DNA of 64,000 nt from Clostridia bacterium (GTDB lineage: Bacteria; Bacillota; Clostridia; Christensenellales; Borkfalkiaceae). The notes under the pieces are model-generated. The model was not told the DNA's origin. It saw nothing but the letters and a program-made list of their open reading frames with translations, and searched no databases. Below, piece by piece: positions 27,099 to 35,447 of this stretch. The DNA is taken from positions 1 through 64,000 of the forward strand of contig JAFTWU010000003.1 in assembly GCA_017465145.1 (NCBI GenBank). The letters are read 5' to 3'. A program made the translations under genes and the position numbers. Position 1 is the first letter of the stretch, and every line of letters starts with the position of its first letter.

Positions 27099-27174
27099 TG
27101 GTGGCTCATCGGGGAATCGAACCCCGGACACCATGATTAAAAGTCATGTGCTCTACCGTCTGAGCTAATGAACC
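27099..27174 (-). tRNA. tRNA-Lys (TTT)
   Basis: This 76-nt cloverleaf has acceptor GGTTCAT/ATGAGCC with a G-T pair, discriminator A and an encoded CCA. The anticodon loop CTTTTAA gives TTT. It abuts the next tRNA-Lys directly. Confidence 0.95.
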
Positions 27175-27191
27175 ATCGTATTAAGTTTTGT

Positions 27192-27266
27192 TGGCAGGGG
27201 TGGCAGGATTTGAACCTACGAATGCTGGAATCAAAATCCAGTGCCTTACCGCTTGGCGACACCCCT
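27192..27266 (-). tRNA. tRNA-Gln (TTG)
   Basis: This 75-nt cloverleaf has acceptor AGGGGTG/CACCCCT, discriminator G and an encoded CCA. The anticodon loop TTTTGAT gives TTG. Confidence 0.95.
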
Positions 27267-27287
27267 GTGTCAGTTTTTAAAATTTAG

Positions 27288-27365
27288 TGGGGCGGGTGAT
27301 GGGAATCGAACCCACGACCTCAAGGACCACAATCTTGCGCTCTAACCAACTGAGCTACACCCGCC
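27288..27365 (-). tRNA. tRNA-His (GTG)
   Basis: The anticodon loop TTGTGGT gives GTG. The histidine-specific extra 5' G (27365) faces discriminator C, and CCA is encoded. The anticodon stem CAAGA/CCTTG has an A-C mismatch at 31-39, which is unusual. Confidence 0.93.
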
Positions 27366-27370
27366 ATATA

Positions 27371-27447
<77 letters not shown>

Positions 27448-27477
27448 ATTAATAGGCCTACCCTAAGCAACTATTAG

Positions 27478-27551
<74 letters not shown>

Positions 27552-27580
27552 ATAATTTCATTCGTAGACAACGCTAATCA

Positions 27581-27609
27581 ATTGTAACAAAATAGCGATT
27601 TATTGTCAA
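27581..27609 (-). promoter_or_regulatory. Promoter of the tRNA operon
   Basis: On the minus strand a perfect TTGACA (27609-27604) and TACAAT (27586-27581) are 17 bp apart. The six tRNA genes Gly-Arg-His-Gln-Lys-Lys follow. Confidence 0.82.
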
Positions 27610-27725
27610 CTGTTTGAAAAAACTTTTTTAAAATATGTTTTCAACAATTTAACTGTACCTCACTTATTTTTCTTTACCTTAAGGTATAAATTACACAATT
27701 CTTTGACTGTAATTATAAATTTTCT

Positions 27726-27754
27726 TTGACATAGTTACGCGATTAAAGTATAAT
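27726..27754 (+). promoter_or_regulatory. Promoter of the phosphoglucomutase gene
   Basis: Consensus TTGACA (27726-27731) and TATAAT (27749-27754) are 17 bp apart. Confidence 0.82.
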
Positions 27755-27790
27755 ATTTATATAAAATTAATATACGTTAAAGAGGACTTT

Positions 27791-29500
27791 ATGTATAAAG
27801 ATTTATATCAACAATGGCTTACTAGCCCAAAACTTTCCGCAGAAGAAAAAACCGAACTTGCTAGCATTTTAGATGAAAAGGAAATTGAATATCGTTTCGG
27901 AAAAGAAATGGAATTCGGTACGGCAGGTATGCGTGGTTTTATCGGGCTTGGTACTAACGAAATAAACGTTTACACAGTTCGCCGTGCAACTCAAGGTTTA
28001 GCAGAGTATATTAAAACGCTTGGCGATAAAGAAATGAAGCGCGGTGTGGTTATCTCTTACGATACGCGCCGTATGAGTTATGAATTTGCTTATAACGCCG
28101 CAGTAGTTTTGGTTTCAAACGGCATTAAGGCATATTTGTTTAACGACGTTCATCCCGTACCTATGCTTTCTTACGCGGTGCGCGAACTAAACACTATCGC
28201 GGGCATTATGATTACCGCATCACACAACCCCAAAGAATATAACGGCTATAAAGTTTACGGTGAAGACGGCGCGCAAATGTCCCCCGAAGCAACCGCAGAA
28301 GTCGTTAAATTTATTCAAGCAATCCCAAGTCCATTATCAGATGAAATATTGTTTGATGAAAAACTTGCTAAAAAGATTTTTATGGTTAATAAATCTCTTG
28401 ATAGAAAGTATTTTAAAACCATTAAAAAACTTTGCCTATCTAAAAAGGCGGTTAAAAAGGTTGGCAAAACCATTAAACTCGTTTATACCCCCGTTCACGG
28501 TAGCGGTTACGTTCCCGTTAAAACTATCTTAAAAAAGATGGGCATAAAGGCAACTATCGTTCCCGAACAAGAAAACTACGATACGGAATTTTCTACCGTA
28601 GCCGTTCCTAACCCCGAAAATAAAGAAACGCTTGCCCTTGCTATTAAAATGGCAGACATTAAGCAAGCAGACGTAGTGTTCGGCACCGACCCCGACTGCG
28701 ACCGTCTTGGCGTTGCTATCCGTGATGATAACGGCGAATTCGTTACATTGTCGGGCAACCAAACGGGTATTTTACTTTTAGATTACGTTTTAAGACGCCT
28801 TAGCGAAACTGATAAACTTACCGATAAAGGTTTCGTTTGCAAAAGTTTCGTTACCACTAGTATGGCTAAATTAATTGCTAACGATTACGGTGCAGAACTT
28901 TTCGACGTGCCCGTTGGCTTTAAGTTTATAGGCGAAAAGATTAAACAATTCGACGATACTGGAAAGCGCGAATTCATCTTTGGCTTTGAAGAAAGTTGTG
29001 GATATCTTCGCGGAACACATTGCCGTGATAAAGACGCGGTTGTTGCATCAATGCTCTTTGCCGAAATGGTTTGCTATTATAACTATATCGGCGTTGGCGT
29101 TTACCAAAGGCTAAACGAACTATACGCTAAATACGGCTACGTTTTCGATACCAACGTAAGCGTTGCATACAGCGGTCTTAACGCTATGAAGGAAATGAAC
29201 GCCGTCGTTGATAAAATGAAAACGGTTAAGGTGGAAGAAATCGGCGGTATAAACGTTGTTGCTACCCGCGACTATTCTATCGCAAAGCGTACCTTGAAAG
29301 ACGGTACTGTAGAAGATATGGACACCGCAAAGGTTAACGCCGTATATTACGAACTAGAAGACGGTGGTTTTGTTTGTATTCGCCCAAGCGGTACTGAACC
29401 AAAACTTAAAGTTTACTATTCGTTAAAGGCTGAAAACGCGGAAAGTGCAAAAGAACTCTTTGCCAAAGTTAAAGCCGACTTTGAAGAAAAAATTAAATAA
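27791..29500 (+). CDS. Phosphoglucomutase/phosphomannomutase
   Basis: This 569-residue alpha-D-phosphohexomutase interconverts hexose 1- and 6-phosphates, linking glycolysis to cell-wall and capsule precursors. TASHNPKEYNGYK carries the phosphorylated serine, GTDPDCDR the magnesium loop, GFEESCGY the sugar loop and RPSGTEPK the phosphate-binding loop. Length matches the PgcA-type enzymes of Firmicutes. AAAGAGGA precedes the ATG, under a consensus promoter. It is a single-gene unit. Confidence 0.94.
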   Translation: MYKDLYQQWLTSPKLSAEEKTELASILDEKEIEYRFGKEMEFGTAGMRGFIGLGTNEINVYTVRRATQGLAEYIKTLGDKEMKRGVVISYDTRRMSYEFAYNAAVVLVSNGIKAYLFNDVHPVPMLSYAVRELNTIAGIMITASHNPKEYNGYKVYGEDGAQMSPEATAEVVKFIQAIPSPLSDEILFDEKLAKKIFMVNKSLDRKYFKTIKKLCLSKKAVKKVGKTIKLVYTPVHGSGYVPVKTILKKMGIKATIVPEQENYDTEFSTVAVPNPENKETLALAIKMADIKQADVVFGTDPDCDRLGVAIRDDNGEFVTLSGNQTGILLLDYVLRRLSETDKLTDKGFVCKSFVTTSMAKLIANDYGAELFDVPVGFKFIGEKIKQFDDTGKREFIFGFEESCGYLRGTHCRDKDAVVASMLFAEMVCYYNYIGVGVYQRLNELYAKYGYVFDTNVSVAYSGLNAMKEMNAVVDKMKTVKVEEIGGINVVATRDYSIAKRTLKDGTVEDMDTAKVNAVYYELEDGGFVCIRPSGTEPKLKVYYSLKAENAESAKELFAKVKADFEEKIK

Positions 29501-29530
29501 AAATCAAATAAAAGAAGAAAGATTAAAATT

Positions 29531-29571
29531 AAAACGCCGTTTGCATTTCGCAAACGGCGTTATTCTTTTAT
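29531..29571. terminator. Bidirectional terminator
   Basis: AACGCCGTTTGC pairs perfectly with GCAAACGGCGTT between the convergent phosphoglucomutase and mgtE genes. Confidence 0.88.
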
Positions 29572-29651
29572 TTATCGTTTTATTAAGATTTATAAAATTT
29601 GTTAAGTTTTACGATTATTGAGTAAAAACTCTATTTTACATTGACTAGTTT

Positions 29652-31019
29652 TTAACCTATTGCCGCGATAGAGATTGCACAGTATAAAAGCAAAGCAACC
29701 GCGTCTACGATAGTTGTCATAAGGGGGCTTGCAACAACGGCTGGGTCAAGTTTAATTGCCTTTGCAAATAAGGGGAGAGTGCAACCGATAAGTTTTGCAA
29801 GCACGATACTTAGCATACAAACAAGGGAAATTATAAGCGCTTGGTCTACGGTGATTTTTGGTGTCATAAACAGATTGTCAAGTAGCATAAGTTTTGCAAA
29901 ACATACAACGCCAAGTGCAAGTGCAATTAGTAGGGCAGACGCAAGTTCTTTTAATATAACCTTAAATATATCTCTAAACCTAACGTCGTCTACGGCGATA
30001 GCACGAATTACTGTAACAGACGCCTGACCGCCCGCGTTACCCGCCGTACCCATAAGCATAGGCACAAAGGCCAAAAATACGGGGGCAAGTTTTGCTTCGT
30101 AACCAGATAAGATTAAACTTGTAAAGGTAGAAGTTATCAAAAGGAAAATAAGCCAAGGCGCACGCGCAACCCAAATGCTGAAAACCGACTGCTTAAGATA
30201 GGGCTTTTCGTTTGGCAAAATAGCCGCCATCTTTTGAATATCTTCGGTTGCTTCTTCTTGGATAACGTCCACAGCGTCGTCGACGGTTACGATACCAACC
30301 AAGCACCCTTCTTTGTCGATAACGGGAAGTGCGATAAAGTCGTATTTAGAAAACTTTTGTGCAACGTCTTCTTTATCTTCTAGCGTATGTGCCGTTATAA
30401 CGTTAGTATCCATAATTTGTTCGATAAGTTCTTTTTTATCGGCAAGAAGTAATTCTTTTACGGAAACAACGCCTATAAGGTGTTTTTTTCTATCGGTAAC
30501 GTAGCAAGTGTAAATGGTTTCTTTATTAACGCCCGTCTTTCTAATTCTTTCAAACGCCGTTTCCACCGTCATTGAACTAGATAGCGAAATAAACTCCGTG
30601 GTCATAATACTGCCGGCGCTATCGTCGGGGTATTCAAGCAGTTGGTTTATCGTTTTTCTATCTTCGGGGTCGCTGTTTTTGAGAATTCTCTTTACAACGT
30701 TTGCGGGCATTTCTTCAATGATATCTACCGTGTCGTCTAAGAACATATCGTCTATAACCGCTTTAAGTTCTTTATCGGTAAACGCCCTTATCAAAAGTTC
30801 TTGGGTGTCCGCATCAAATTCAACGAAAACGTCAGATGCTAGTTCTTTTGGTAGTAACCTAAAGAACTTAATCATTTCCTTTTCTTCTAGCGTTCCTTCC
30901 ATAAAGCCCGCAATATCGGCAGGTTCCATGTCTATAAGAAGTATGCGAAGATCGGCAAACTTTCTGTTTTCAAAAAAGTGATTTAGTTTTTCAAACAATA
31001 ACGTAGTTTCTTCCGTCAT
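29652..31019 (-). CDS. mgtE: Magnesium transporter MgtE
   Basis: This 455-residue channel has the N-terminal superhelical MgtE domain, two CBS domains (about 135-255, with SAGSIMTTEFISL at the first) and five C-terminal transmembrane helices including the pore motif GTAGNAGGQAS. Cytosolic magnesium closes such channels. I start at the ATG at 31019, which has AAAGGAGTGG before it; a longer frame reads back into the riboswitch. The mRNA leader holds an M-box, so low magnesium should raise expression. Confidence 0.95.
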   Translation of the reverse strand: MTEETTLLFEKLNHFFENRKFADLRILLIDMEPADIAGFMEGTLEEKEMIKFFRLLPKELASDVFVEFDADTQELLIRAFTDKELKAVIDDMFLDDTVDIIEEMPANVVKRILKNSDPEDRKTINQLLEYPDDSAGSIMTTEFISLSSSMTVETAFERIRKTGVNKETIYTCYVTDRKKHLIGVVSVKELLLADKKELIEQIMDTNVITAHTLEDKEDVAQKFSKYDFIALPVIDKEGCLVGIVTVDDAVDVIQEEATEDIQKMAAILPNEKPYLKQSVFSIWVARAPWLIFLLITSTFTSLILSGYEAKLAPVFLAFVPMLMGTAGNAGGQASVTVIRAIAVDDVRFRDIFKVILKELASALLIALALGVVCFAKLMLLDNLFMTPKITVDQALIISLVCMLSIVLAKLIGCTLPLFAKAIKLDPAVVASPLMTTIVDAVALLLYCAISIAAIG

Positions 31020-31035
31020 AACCACTCCTTTGGGC

Positions 31036-31066
31036 AATAAAAATACCCTACGCACGCGGTAGGGTA
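31036..31066 (-). terminator. Expression-platform terminator of the M-box riboswitch
   Basis: TACCCTAC pairs with GTAGGGTA around seven bases, followed by five T residues, between the aptamer and the mgtE ribosome site. It should form when magnesium is bound. Confidence 0.8.
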
Positions 31067-31099
31067 AAAAACAATAATCACTCTAAAAAAGATTAAAGC

Positions 31100-31257
31100 G
31101 TTAACCATGCTGGCTTTAGCACCGTAGGGCTGTGAAATTGCATTAGGTTACGCCTTGTTTTCGACGTATCCTGCTGACCATCTTGTAGTGTCTCCACCAC
31201 TTCGCGGCAGCAATCCGTATCCCTATGGTAGCCTTACCTACCGGACGTATATATCTT
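31100..31257 (-). promoter_or_regulatory. M-box (ykoK) magnesium riboswitch
   Basis: The minus strand carries the M-box conserved blocks in order: GGTAGGTAAGGCTACC, AGGGATACGGATTGCTGCC, a variable hairpin, GGTCAGCAGGATACGTCG, AAAACAAGG, and finally CAGCCCTACGGTGCTAAAGC. It lies between a promoter and the terminator before mgtE, the classic target. The aptamer class is recognised from sequence; the exact ends are estimated. Confidence 0.92.
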
Positions 31258-31265
31258 ACGTTTAC

Positions 31266-31294
31266 AGTTTACTCTCACGCACGCCTGTTGTCAA
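31266..31294 (-). promoter_or_regulatory. Promoter of the M-box-mgtE transcript
   Basis: On the minus strand TTGACA (31294-31289) and TAAACT (31271-31266) are 17 bp apart. Confidence 0.65.
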
Positions 31295-31336
31295 CAATAT
31301 TTTATGCGCTTTTAGTAACTTTTTGTTAATTTTTTT

Positions 31337-31795
31337 CTACGAAGGGGTGTCTTCGCCATCTATTGCCGTGCTGTAAAGTATTTTTGAATTAACTTCGCGC
31401 ACCGCAAAAATAAACCTTTCGTATTCTTCTGGGGAAATTACTATAACGGTGTATTTGTCGTTTATAAAATACACCACAAGTTTATCGCTTTTCTTAAAAT
31501 GGGTTATTTGGGTAATTTCTTCAATATTAAAGGTAGTTTTCAAAAACCCTAAATTGCAAACGATATTGTTGCCCTTAATAGTGTAATTACCGTAAACCAT
31601 AATGCTTATGGCAAAGCATATTAAAGCAAGGGCGATTGCAATTACGATAAAGTAACTGACAAGTTTTACTACGTCGCCACCCCAAAATTCTATTAAGTTA
31701 AAAATATTCCAACCAAGACCGCCAAGAGCAAGCAACAGTACGACTGCAAGCAACACCCACGCGATAGGTGGATACTTAAAATTAAACTTTTTCAT
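31337..31795 (-). CDS. Two-TM protein with bacterial PH-like domain
   Basis: The 152-residue protein has two transmembrane helices (about 12-34 and 42-68) and a small cytosolic beta domain from about 70. The run YTIKGNNIVCNLGF-x4-FNIEEITQI fits the bacterial PH-like (bPH_4-type) pattern. There is no Shine-Dalgarno sequence. A TTGAAT-N17-TAAAAT promoter (31832-31804) ends eight bases before the ATG, so the transcript has almost no leader. Function unknown. Confidence 0.75.
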   Translation of the reverse strand: MKKFNFKYPPIAWVLLAVVLLLALGGLGWNIFNLIEFWGGDVVKLVSYFIVIAIALALICFAISIMVYGNYTIKGNNIVCNLGFLKTTFNIEEITQITHFKKSDKLVVYFINDKYTVIVISPEEYERFIFAVREVNSKILYSTAIDGEDTPS

Positions 31796-31803
31796 ACAAT
31801 TTA

Positions 31804-31832
31804 ATTTTAGTACAAAACGCGCGTAAATTCAA
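31804..31832 (-). promoter_or_regulatory. Promoter giving a near-leaderless mRNA
   Basis: On the minus strand TTGAAT (31832-31827) and TAAAAT (31809-31804) are 17 bp apart. The ATG follows after only eight bases. Confidence 0.6.
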
Positions 31833-31891
31833 GTGCAAATTTTAACTTTTTTTGGCGGATAAATAATAAACCTTAAAACCATACCGATTAC

Positions 31892-31920
31892 TTGATTATT
31901 TTAATTTAGTGGTGTATAAT
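31892..31920 (+). promoter_or_regulatory. Promoter of the aconitase-family gene
   Basis: TTGATT (31892-31897) and TATAAT (31915-31920) are 17 bp apart. Confidence 0.65.
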
Positions 31921-31951
31921 TACAAGCGAACAAAACTTAACGGAGACACTT

Positions 31952-34126
31952 ATGATTAAACTTATCAACAAAGGCGTAATATATAAAAACGGCAGTCTTA
32001 TCCGCGCAAATGCAGAAACTCCCGTTGAAAGTGCTAAAAAAGGCACTATGGCTTATAAGATTATTGCAAACCATAACGTTTCTAGCGACCCTAGTAAATT
32101 AAACGTTAAATTTGACGAAATTACTTCACACGATATAACCTACGTTGGCATTATTCAAACGGCAAAGGCTAGCGGACTTGAAAAGTTTCCTATTCCTTAT
32201 ACCTTGACTAACTGCCACAACTCTTTATGTGCCGTTGGCGGTACTATTAACGAAGACGACCACGTTTTCGGTCTATCCGCTGCTAAAAAATACGGCGGTG
32301 CTTTCGTGCCCCCACACCTTGCGGTAATTCACCAATATATGCGTGAAATGCGCGCTTTCTGTGGCGGTATGATTTTGGGTTCTGACTCTCACACTCGTTA
32401 CGGTGCGCTTGGCACTATGGCGGTAGGTGAAGGTGGCCCTGAACTTGTTAAACAACTTCTTAACAGAACTTACGACGTTGATATGCCAGAAGTAGTTGCC
32501 GTTAACCTAAAGGGTAGACTTCGCAAAGGCGTTGGTCCGCACGACGTTGCCCTTGCACTTGTTAAGGCAACCTTCAAAAACGGTTTCGTAAAGAATAAAA
32601 TTTTAGAATTCGTTGGTAACGGCATTAAAACGCTTTCTATGGATTTCCGTAACGGCATTGACGTTATGACCACGGAAACCACTTGCCTATCTTCAATTTG
32701 GATGACGGACGACAAAACGCGCGCTTACTTTACCGAACACGGCAGACCCGACGCTTACAAACAACTTGCGCCCGAAGAAAACGCTTACTACGATAAAGGT
32801 ATCGTAATCAATCTTTCTAAAATTGAACCGATGATTGCACTTCCTTTCCATCCGTCTAACGCGTATACTATTCGTGAATTCTTAAAGCGCCCCTACGAAC
32901 TATTAAAAGAGTGCGAACAAGCAGGTCAAAAACTTTTACCCGAAGGCAAGGGTGAATTCAAACTTGTAGATAAAATTAAAGACGGAAAGGTTTACGTTGA
33001 GCAAGGCGTTATAGCAGGTTGCGCCGGCGGTATGTATGAAAATATTGCCGAAGCATCTAATATCCTAGGCGACACCGCTATCAATAATAGCGACTTTACC
33101 TTAGACGTTTATCCTTCTAGCCAACCCGTTTATAAAGGGCTAGTCGATAACGGCTATATCGGTAAACTTATGGTAAACGGCGCGGTTATCAAAACGGCGT
33201 TCTGCGGGCCTTGTTTCGGTGCGGGCGACGTTCCCCAAAACAACGGTTTATCTATCCGCCACACCACCCGTAACTTTGAAAGTAGAGAAGGTAGCAAGCC
33301 CGCAAACGGTCAACTTTCTGCGGTTGCCCTTATGGATGCTAGAAGTATCGCGGCAACGGCTGCAAACGGCGGGGCTATAACTTCGGCTATGGATATGGCT
33401 TACGCTAATAAAATTAAAAAATATCGCTTTGATAATAAAATTTATAAAGCAAGGGTTTACAATGCGGTTGGCAACGGCAAGAAGGAAGAAAATCTTGTTT
33501 ATGGTCCTAACATTGCAGACTGGCCTAAAATGGACGCCTTAAAAGACGACCTATTATTAAAGGTTGTGTCAGTTCTAAACGACCCCGTTACTACTACCGA
33601 CGAACTTATTCCGTCAGGCGAAACTTCTTCTTACCGCTCTAACCCCTTAAAACTTGCGGAATTTGCTTTATCTAGAAAAGACCCCAAATACGTTGAAAGG
33701 GCAAAGGCTGTAAAGCAAGACGGTTTCCCCAAGGAATTAAACCTTAACGAAGAAACCACTTCTTACGGTAGCGTTGTTTGTTCTATCAAGCCGGGCGACG
33801 GCTCTGCAAGGGAACAAGCGGCGTCTTGCCAACGCGTTTTAGGTGGTGTTGCAAATATTGCTAAAGAATATGCAACTAAGCGTTATCGTTCTAACCTTAT
33901 CAACTGGGGCATGTTACCACTTCTTGCCGATAAAAACGATTTTGAAGTGGGCGATTACGTCTTAATTCGCGGTGTAAGGCAAAAAATCTTAAACGGCGAC
34001 AAAGTGTTCGACGCTGAAATTTTAGGCGCAAAAAACCGCAAAATCACTCTTAAAATGGACGCCCTAACGGACGCTGAAAAGCAAATTATCCTTAAAGGTT
34101 GCTTAATTAACTATTATAAAGGTTAA
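31952..34126 (+). CDS. Aconitase-family hydratase
   Basis: This 724-residue protein has the aconitase fold signatures: [23 protein letters not shown], a cysteine in GCAGG and the CGPC pair that together would hold the [4Fe-4S] cluster, and a C-terminal swivel domain with [10 protein letters not shown]. The N-terminus and some loops differ from citrate-cycle aconitase and resemble the YbhJ-like 'hydratase' branch, whose substrate is not established. No other citrate-cycle gene lies nearby. It is a single-gene unit. The family is sure; citrate as substrate is not. Confidence 0.82.
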   Translation: MIKLINKGVIYKNGSLIRANAETPVESAKKGTMAYKIIANHNVSSDPSKLNVKFDEITSHDITYVGIIQTAKASGLEKFPIPYTLTNCHNSLCAVGGTINEDDHVFGLSAAKKYGGAFVPPHLAVIHQYMREMRAFCGGMILGSDSHTRYGALGTMAVGEGGPELVKQLLNRTYDVDMPEVVAVNLKGRLRKGVGPHDVALALVKATFKNGFVKNKILEFVGNGIKTLSMDFRNGIDVMTTETTCLSSIWMTDDKTRAYFTEHGRPDAYKQLAPEENAYYDKGIVINLSKIEPMIALPFHPSNAYTIREFLKRPYELLKECEQAGQKLLPEGKGEFKLVDKIKDGKVYVEQGVIAGCAGGMYENIAEASNILGDTAINNSDFTLDVYPSSQPVYKGLVDNGYIGKLMVNGAVIKTAFCGPCFGAGDVPQNNGLSIRHTTRNFESREGSKPANGQLSAVALMDARSIAATAANGGAITSAMDMAYANKIKKYRFDNKIYKARVYNAVGNGKKEENLVYGPNIADWPKMDALKDDLLLKVVSVLNDPVTTTDELIPSGETSSYRSNPLKLAEFALSRKDPKYVERAKAVKQDGFPKELNLNEETTSYGSVVCSIKPGDGSAREQAASCQRVLGGVANIAKEYATKRYRSNLINWGMLPLLADKNDFEVGDYVLIRGVRQKILNGDKVFDAEILGAKNRKITLKMDALTDAEKQIILKGCLINYYKG

Positions 34127-34159
34127 CGTGGCGATTAAAATTAACAACTTAACAAATAG

Positions 34160-34196
34160 GCAAATACCCGCACCGTGCGTGTGGGTATTTTATTTT
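34160..34196 (+). terminator. Terminator after the hydratase gene
   Basis: AAATACCCGCAC pairs with GTGTGGGTATTT, followed by a T-rich tail. Confidence 0.8.
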
Positions 34197-34213
34197 GCGC
34201 TATAGCATAAAAT
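34185..34213 (+). promoter_or_regulatory. Possible sigma-E-type promoter of yqfC
   Basis: GTATTTTA and CATAAAAT (34206-34213) are 13 bp apart, close to the sigma-E consensus with its CATAcAaT -10. The -35 overlaps the preceding terminator's tail. In Bacillus subtilis yqfCD belong to the sigma-E regulon. Tentative. Confidence 0.35.
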
Positions 34214-34227
34214 ATTCGGGGTGAATT

Positions 34228-34503
34228 ATGAGTTTTTTTGACAGTATACTAGAAAGTTTAGGGGTTGATAGCGCGCCCGAAGGTCAGTTTTTAAAGTTAA
34301 CCCTTATCGGCAACAAGGGTGGCGGGTTTTGCTACGCCTATTTAGAAAACGTTCTTTCGGTAAAAAGTTATAGCCCGCAAGAAATTGCCGTTTGCGTTAA
34401 AGGGGGCGGGGTAACTATTAAAGGGGAAAATATGTATATTAAAAAATATTGTCAGGGGGATTTGGCCGTTTGCGGAAAAATAATGAAAGCGGAAAGAAAT
34501 TAA
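34228..34503 (+). CDS. yqfC: Sporulation protein YqfC (YabP/YqfC family)
   Basis: This 91-residue protein shows the family pattern: a short N-terminal helix, a LTLIGNKGG strand, a Y-x-E-N-V-L turn and the GGGVTIKGENMYIKKY core near the end. YqfC is made in the mother cell during sporulation; its exact role is unclear. GGGGTGA precedes the ATG. Its 3' end overlaps the start of yqfD, and the pair opens the conserved yqfC-to-recO block. Confidence 0.87.
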   Translation: MSFFDSILESLGVDSAPEGQFLKLTLIGNKGGGFCYAYLENVLSVKSYSPQEIAVCVKGGGVTIKGENMYIKKYCQGDLAVCGKIMKAERN

Positions 34504-35432
34504 GGGAAAAAACCCTTAAAAATAAAAAGGTAAACGGGCTTTTTTCTACGTTTAAGGTAACGGGGCTTAACCTTAGCGCATTGCTAAATAGATGCGTTAA
34601 AGAAGGGGTTTTTGTCAAAAACGTTAAAAAAACGGGCAAAAAAGGAGCATATATTACCGTAAATTTGCAAGATAATGGAAAATTTTTTGCAATATGCAAA
34701 AATTTGTGTTATAATGTTAAAAAAATAAGGGATAGGGGCTTACTATATCCCTTGCTTTTTCTTTTTAGAAACGTTGGCGTTTTGGTTGGCGCACTTGTGT
34801 TTATTTGTTCGGCTTATTTTATAAACGACGTTGTGTTTAACGTAAATTTTCACGGCACAGGCAAAGTTTATAGCACACAAGTTATGCAATATTTAACCGA
34901 TTGCGGTATAGGGCGCTATTCAAGGTTTTCTTCTTTTGACCTTAAAAAACTAGAAGACGATATTTTGCGCACCAACGAAAACCTATCTTTTGCATCGTGT
35001 AAAAAGCACGGCAACACTCTTAGCGTTGAACTTGTTCTCTCAACGGAAAAAGTAAACGTTATGCAAGGCAACGTGGAAAGGCTCGTCTCAGACGTTGACG
35101 GCGTTGTAGAGTGGGTTAAAGTTTACCGCGGAACTTCGCAAGTCAGCGTTGGCGACACGGTGAAAAAAGGCGACACCCTTGTCGGCGGATACGCGTGCGT
35201 AAAAGATTATAGGGTAGACGTAAACGTTTTGGCTTACGTTGGGGTGCGCGTAACTACTGCAACCCGCGTTATACTCTTAAACGACAATATGGAAGAGACG
35301 GCAACGCTTATCGCCACCGAAGAGTTTTCCGATAAAAACTTAACGGTAGAAAGCGTTAAAAAGATACAGAACGAAAAATATTTTGAATACGTAGTAACTA
35401 TGAATTACCTGCAAATTTATTACGCAGGATAG
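34470..35432 (+). CDS. yqfD: Sporulation protein YqfD
   Basis: This mother-cell sporulation membrane protein has a basic N-terminal part, one strong transmembrane helix (about 96-116) and a large extracytoplasmic domain beginning FNVNFHGTG. The domain contains the POTRA-like GTSQVSVGDTVKKGDTLVGG segment. I choose the TTG at 34470, which has AGGGGG ten bases upstream, giving 320 residues and a 34-bp overlap with yqfC. Bacillus YqfD is about 400 residues, so this version is shorter. The other candidate start is the TTG at 34449. Confidence 0.85.
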   Translation: MRKNNESGKKLREKTLKNKKVNGLFSTFKVTGLNLSALLNRCVKEGVFVKNVKKTGKKGAYITVNLQDNGKFFAICKNLCYNVKKIRDRGLLYPLLFLFRNVGVLVGALVFICSAYFINDVVFNVNFHGTGKVYSTQVMQYLTDCGIGRYSRFSSFDLKKLEDDILRTNENLSFASCKKHGNTLSVELVLSTEKVNVMQGNVERLVSDVDGVVEWVKVYRGTSQVSVGDTVKKGDTLVGGYACVKDYRVDVNVLAYVGVRVTTATRVILLNDNMEETATLIATEEFSDKNLTVESVKKIQNEKYFEYVVTMNYLQIYYAG

Positions 35433-35447
35433 TTTAAAGGGACGCTT

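Noticed and set aside
29779-30981. Plus-strand open frames opposite mgtE
   Set aside because: They are antisense to a clear transporter gene and are serine/isoleucine-rich shadows of its helices.
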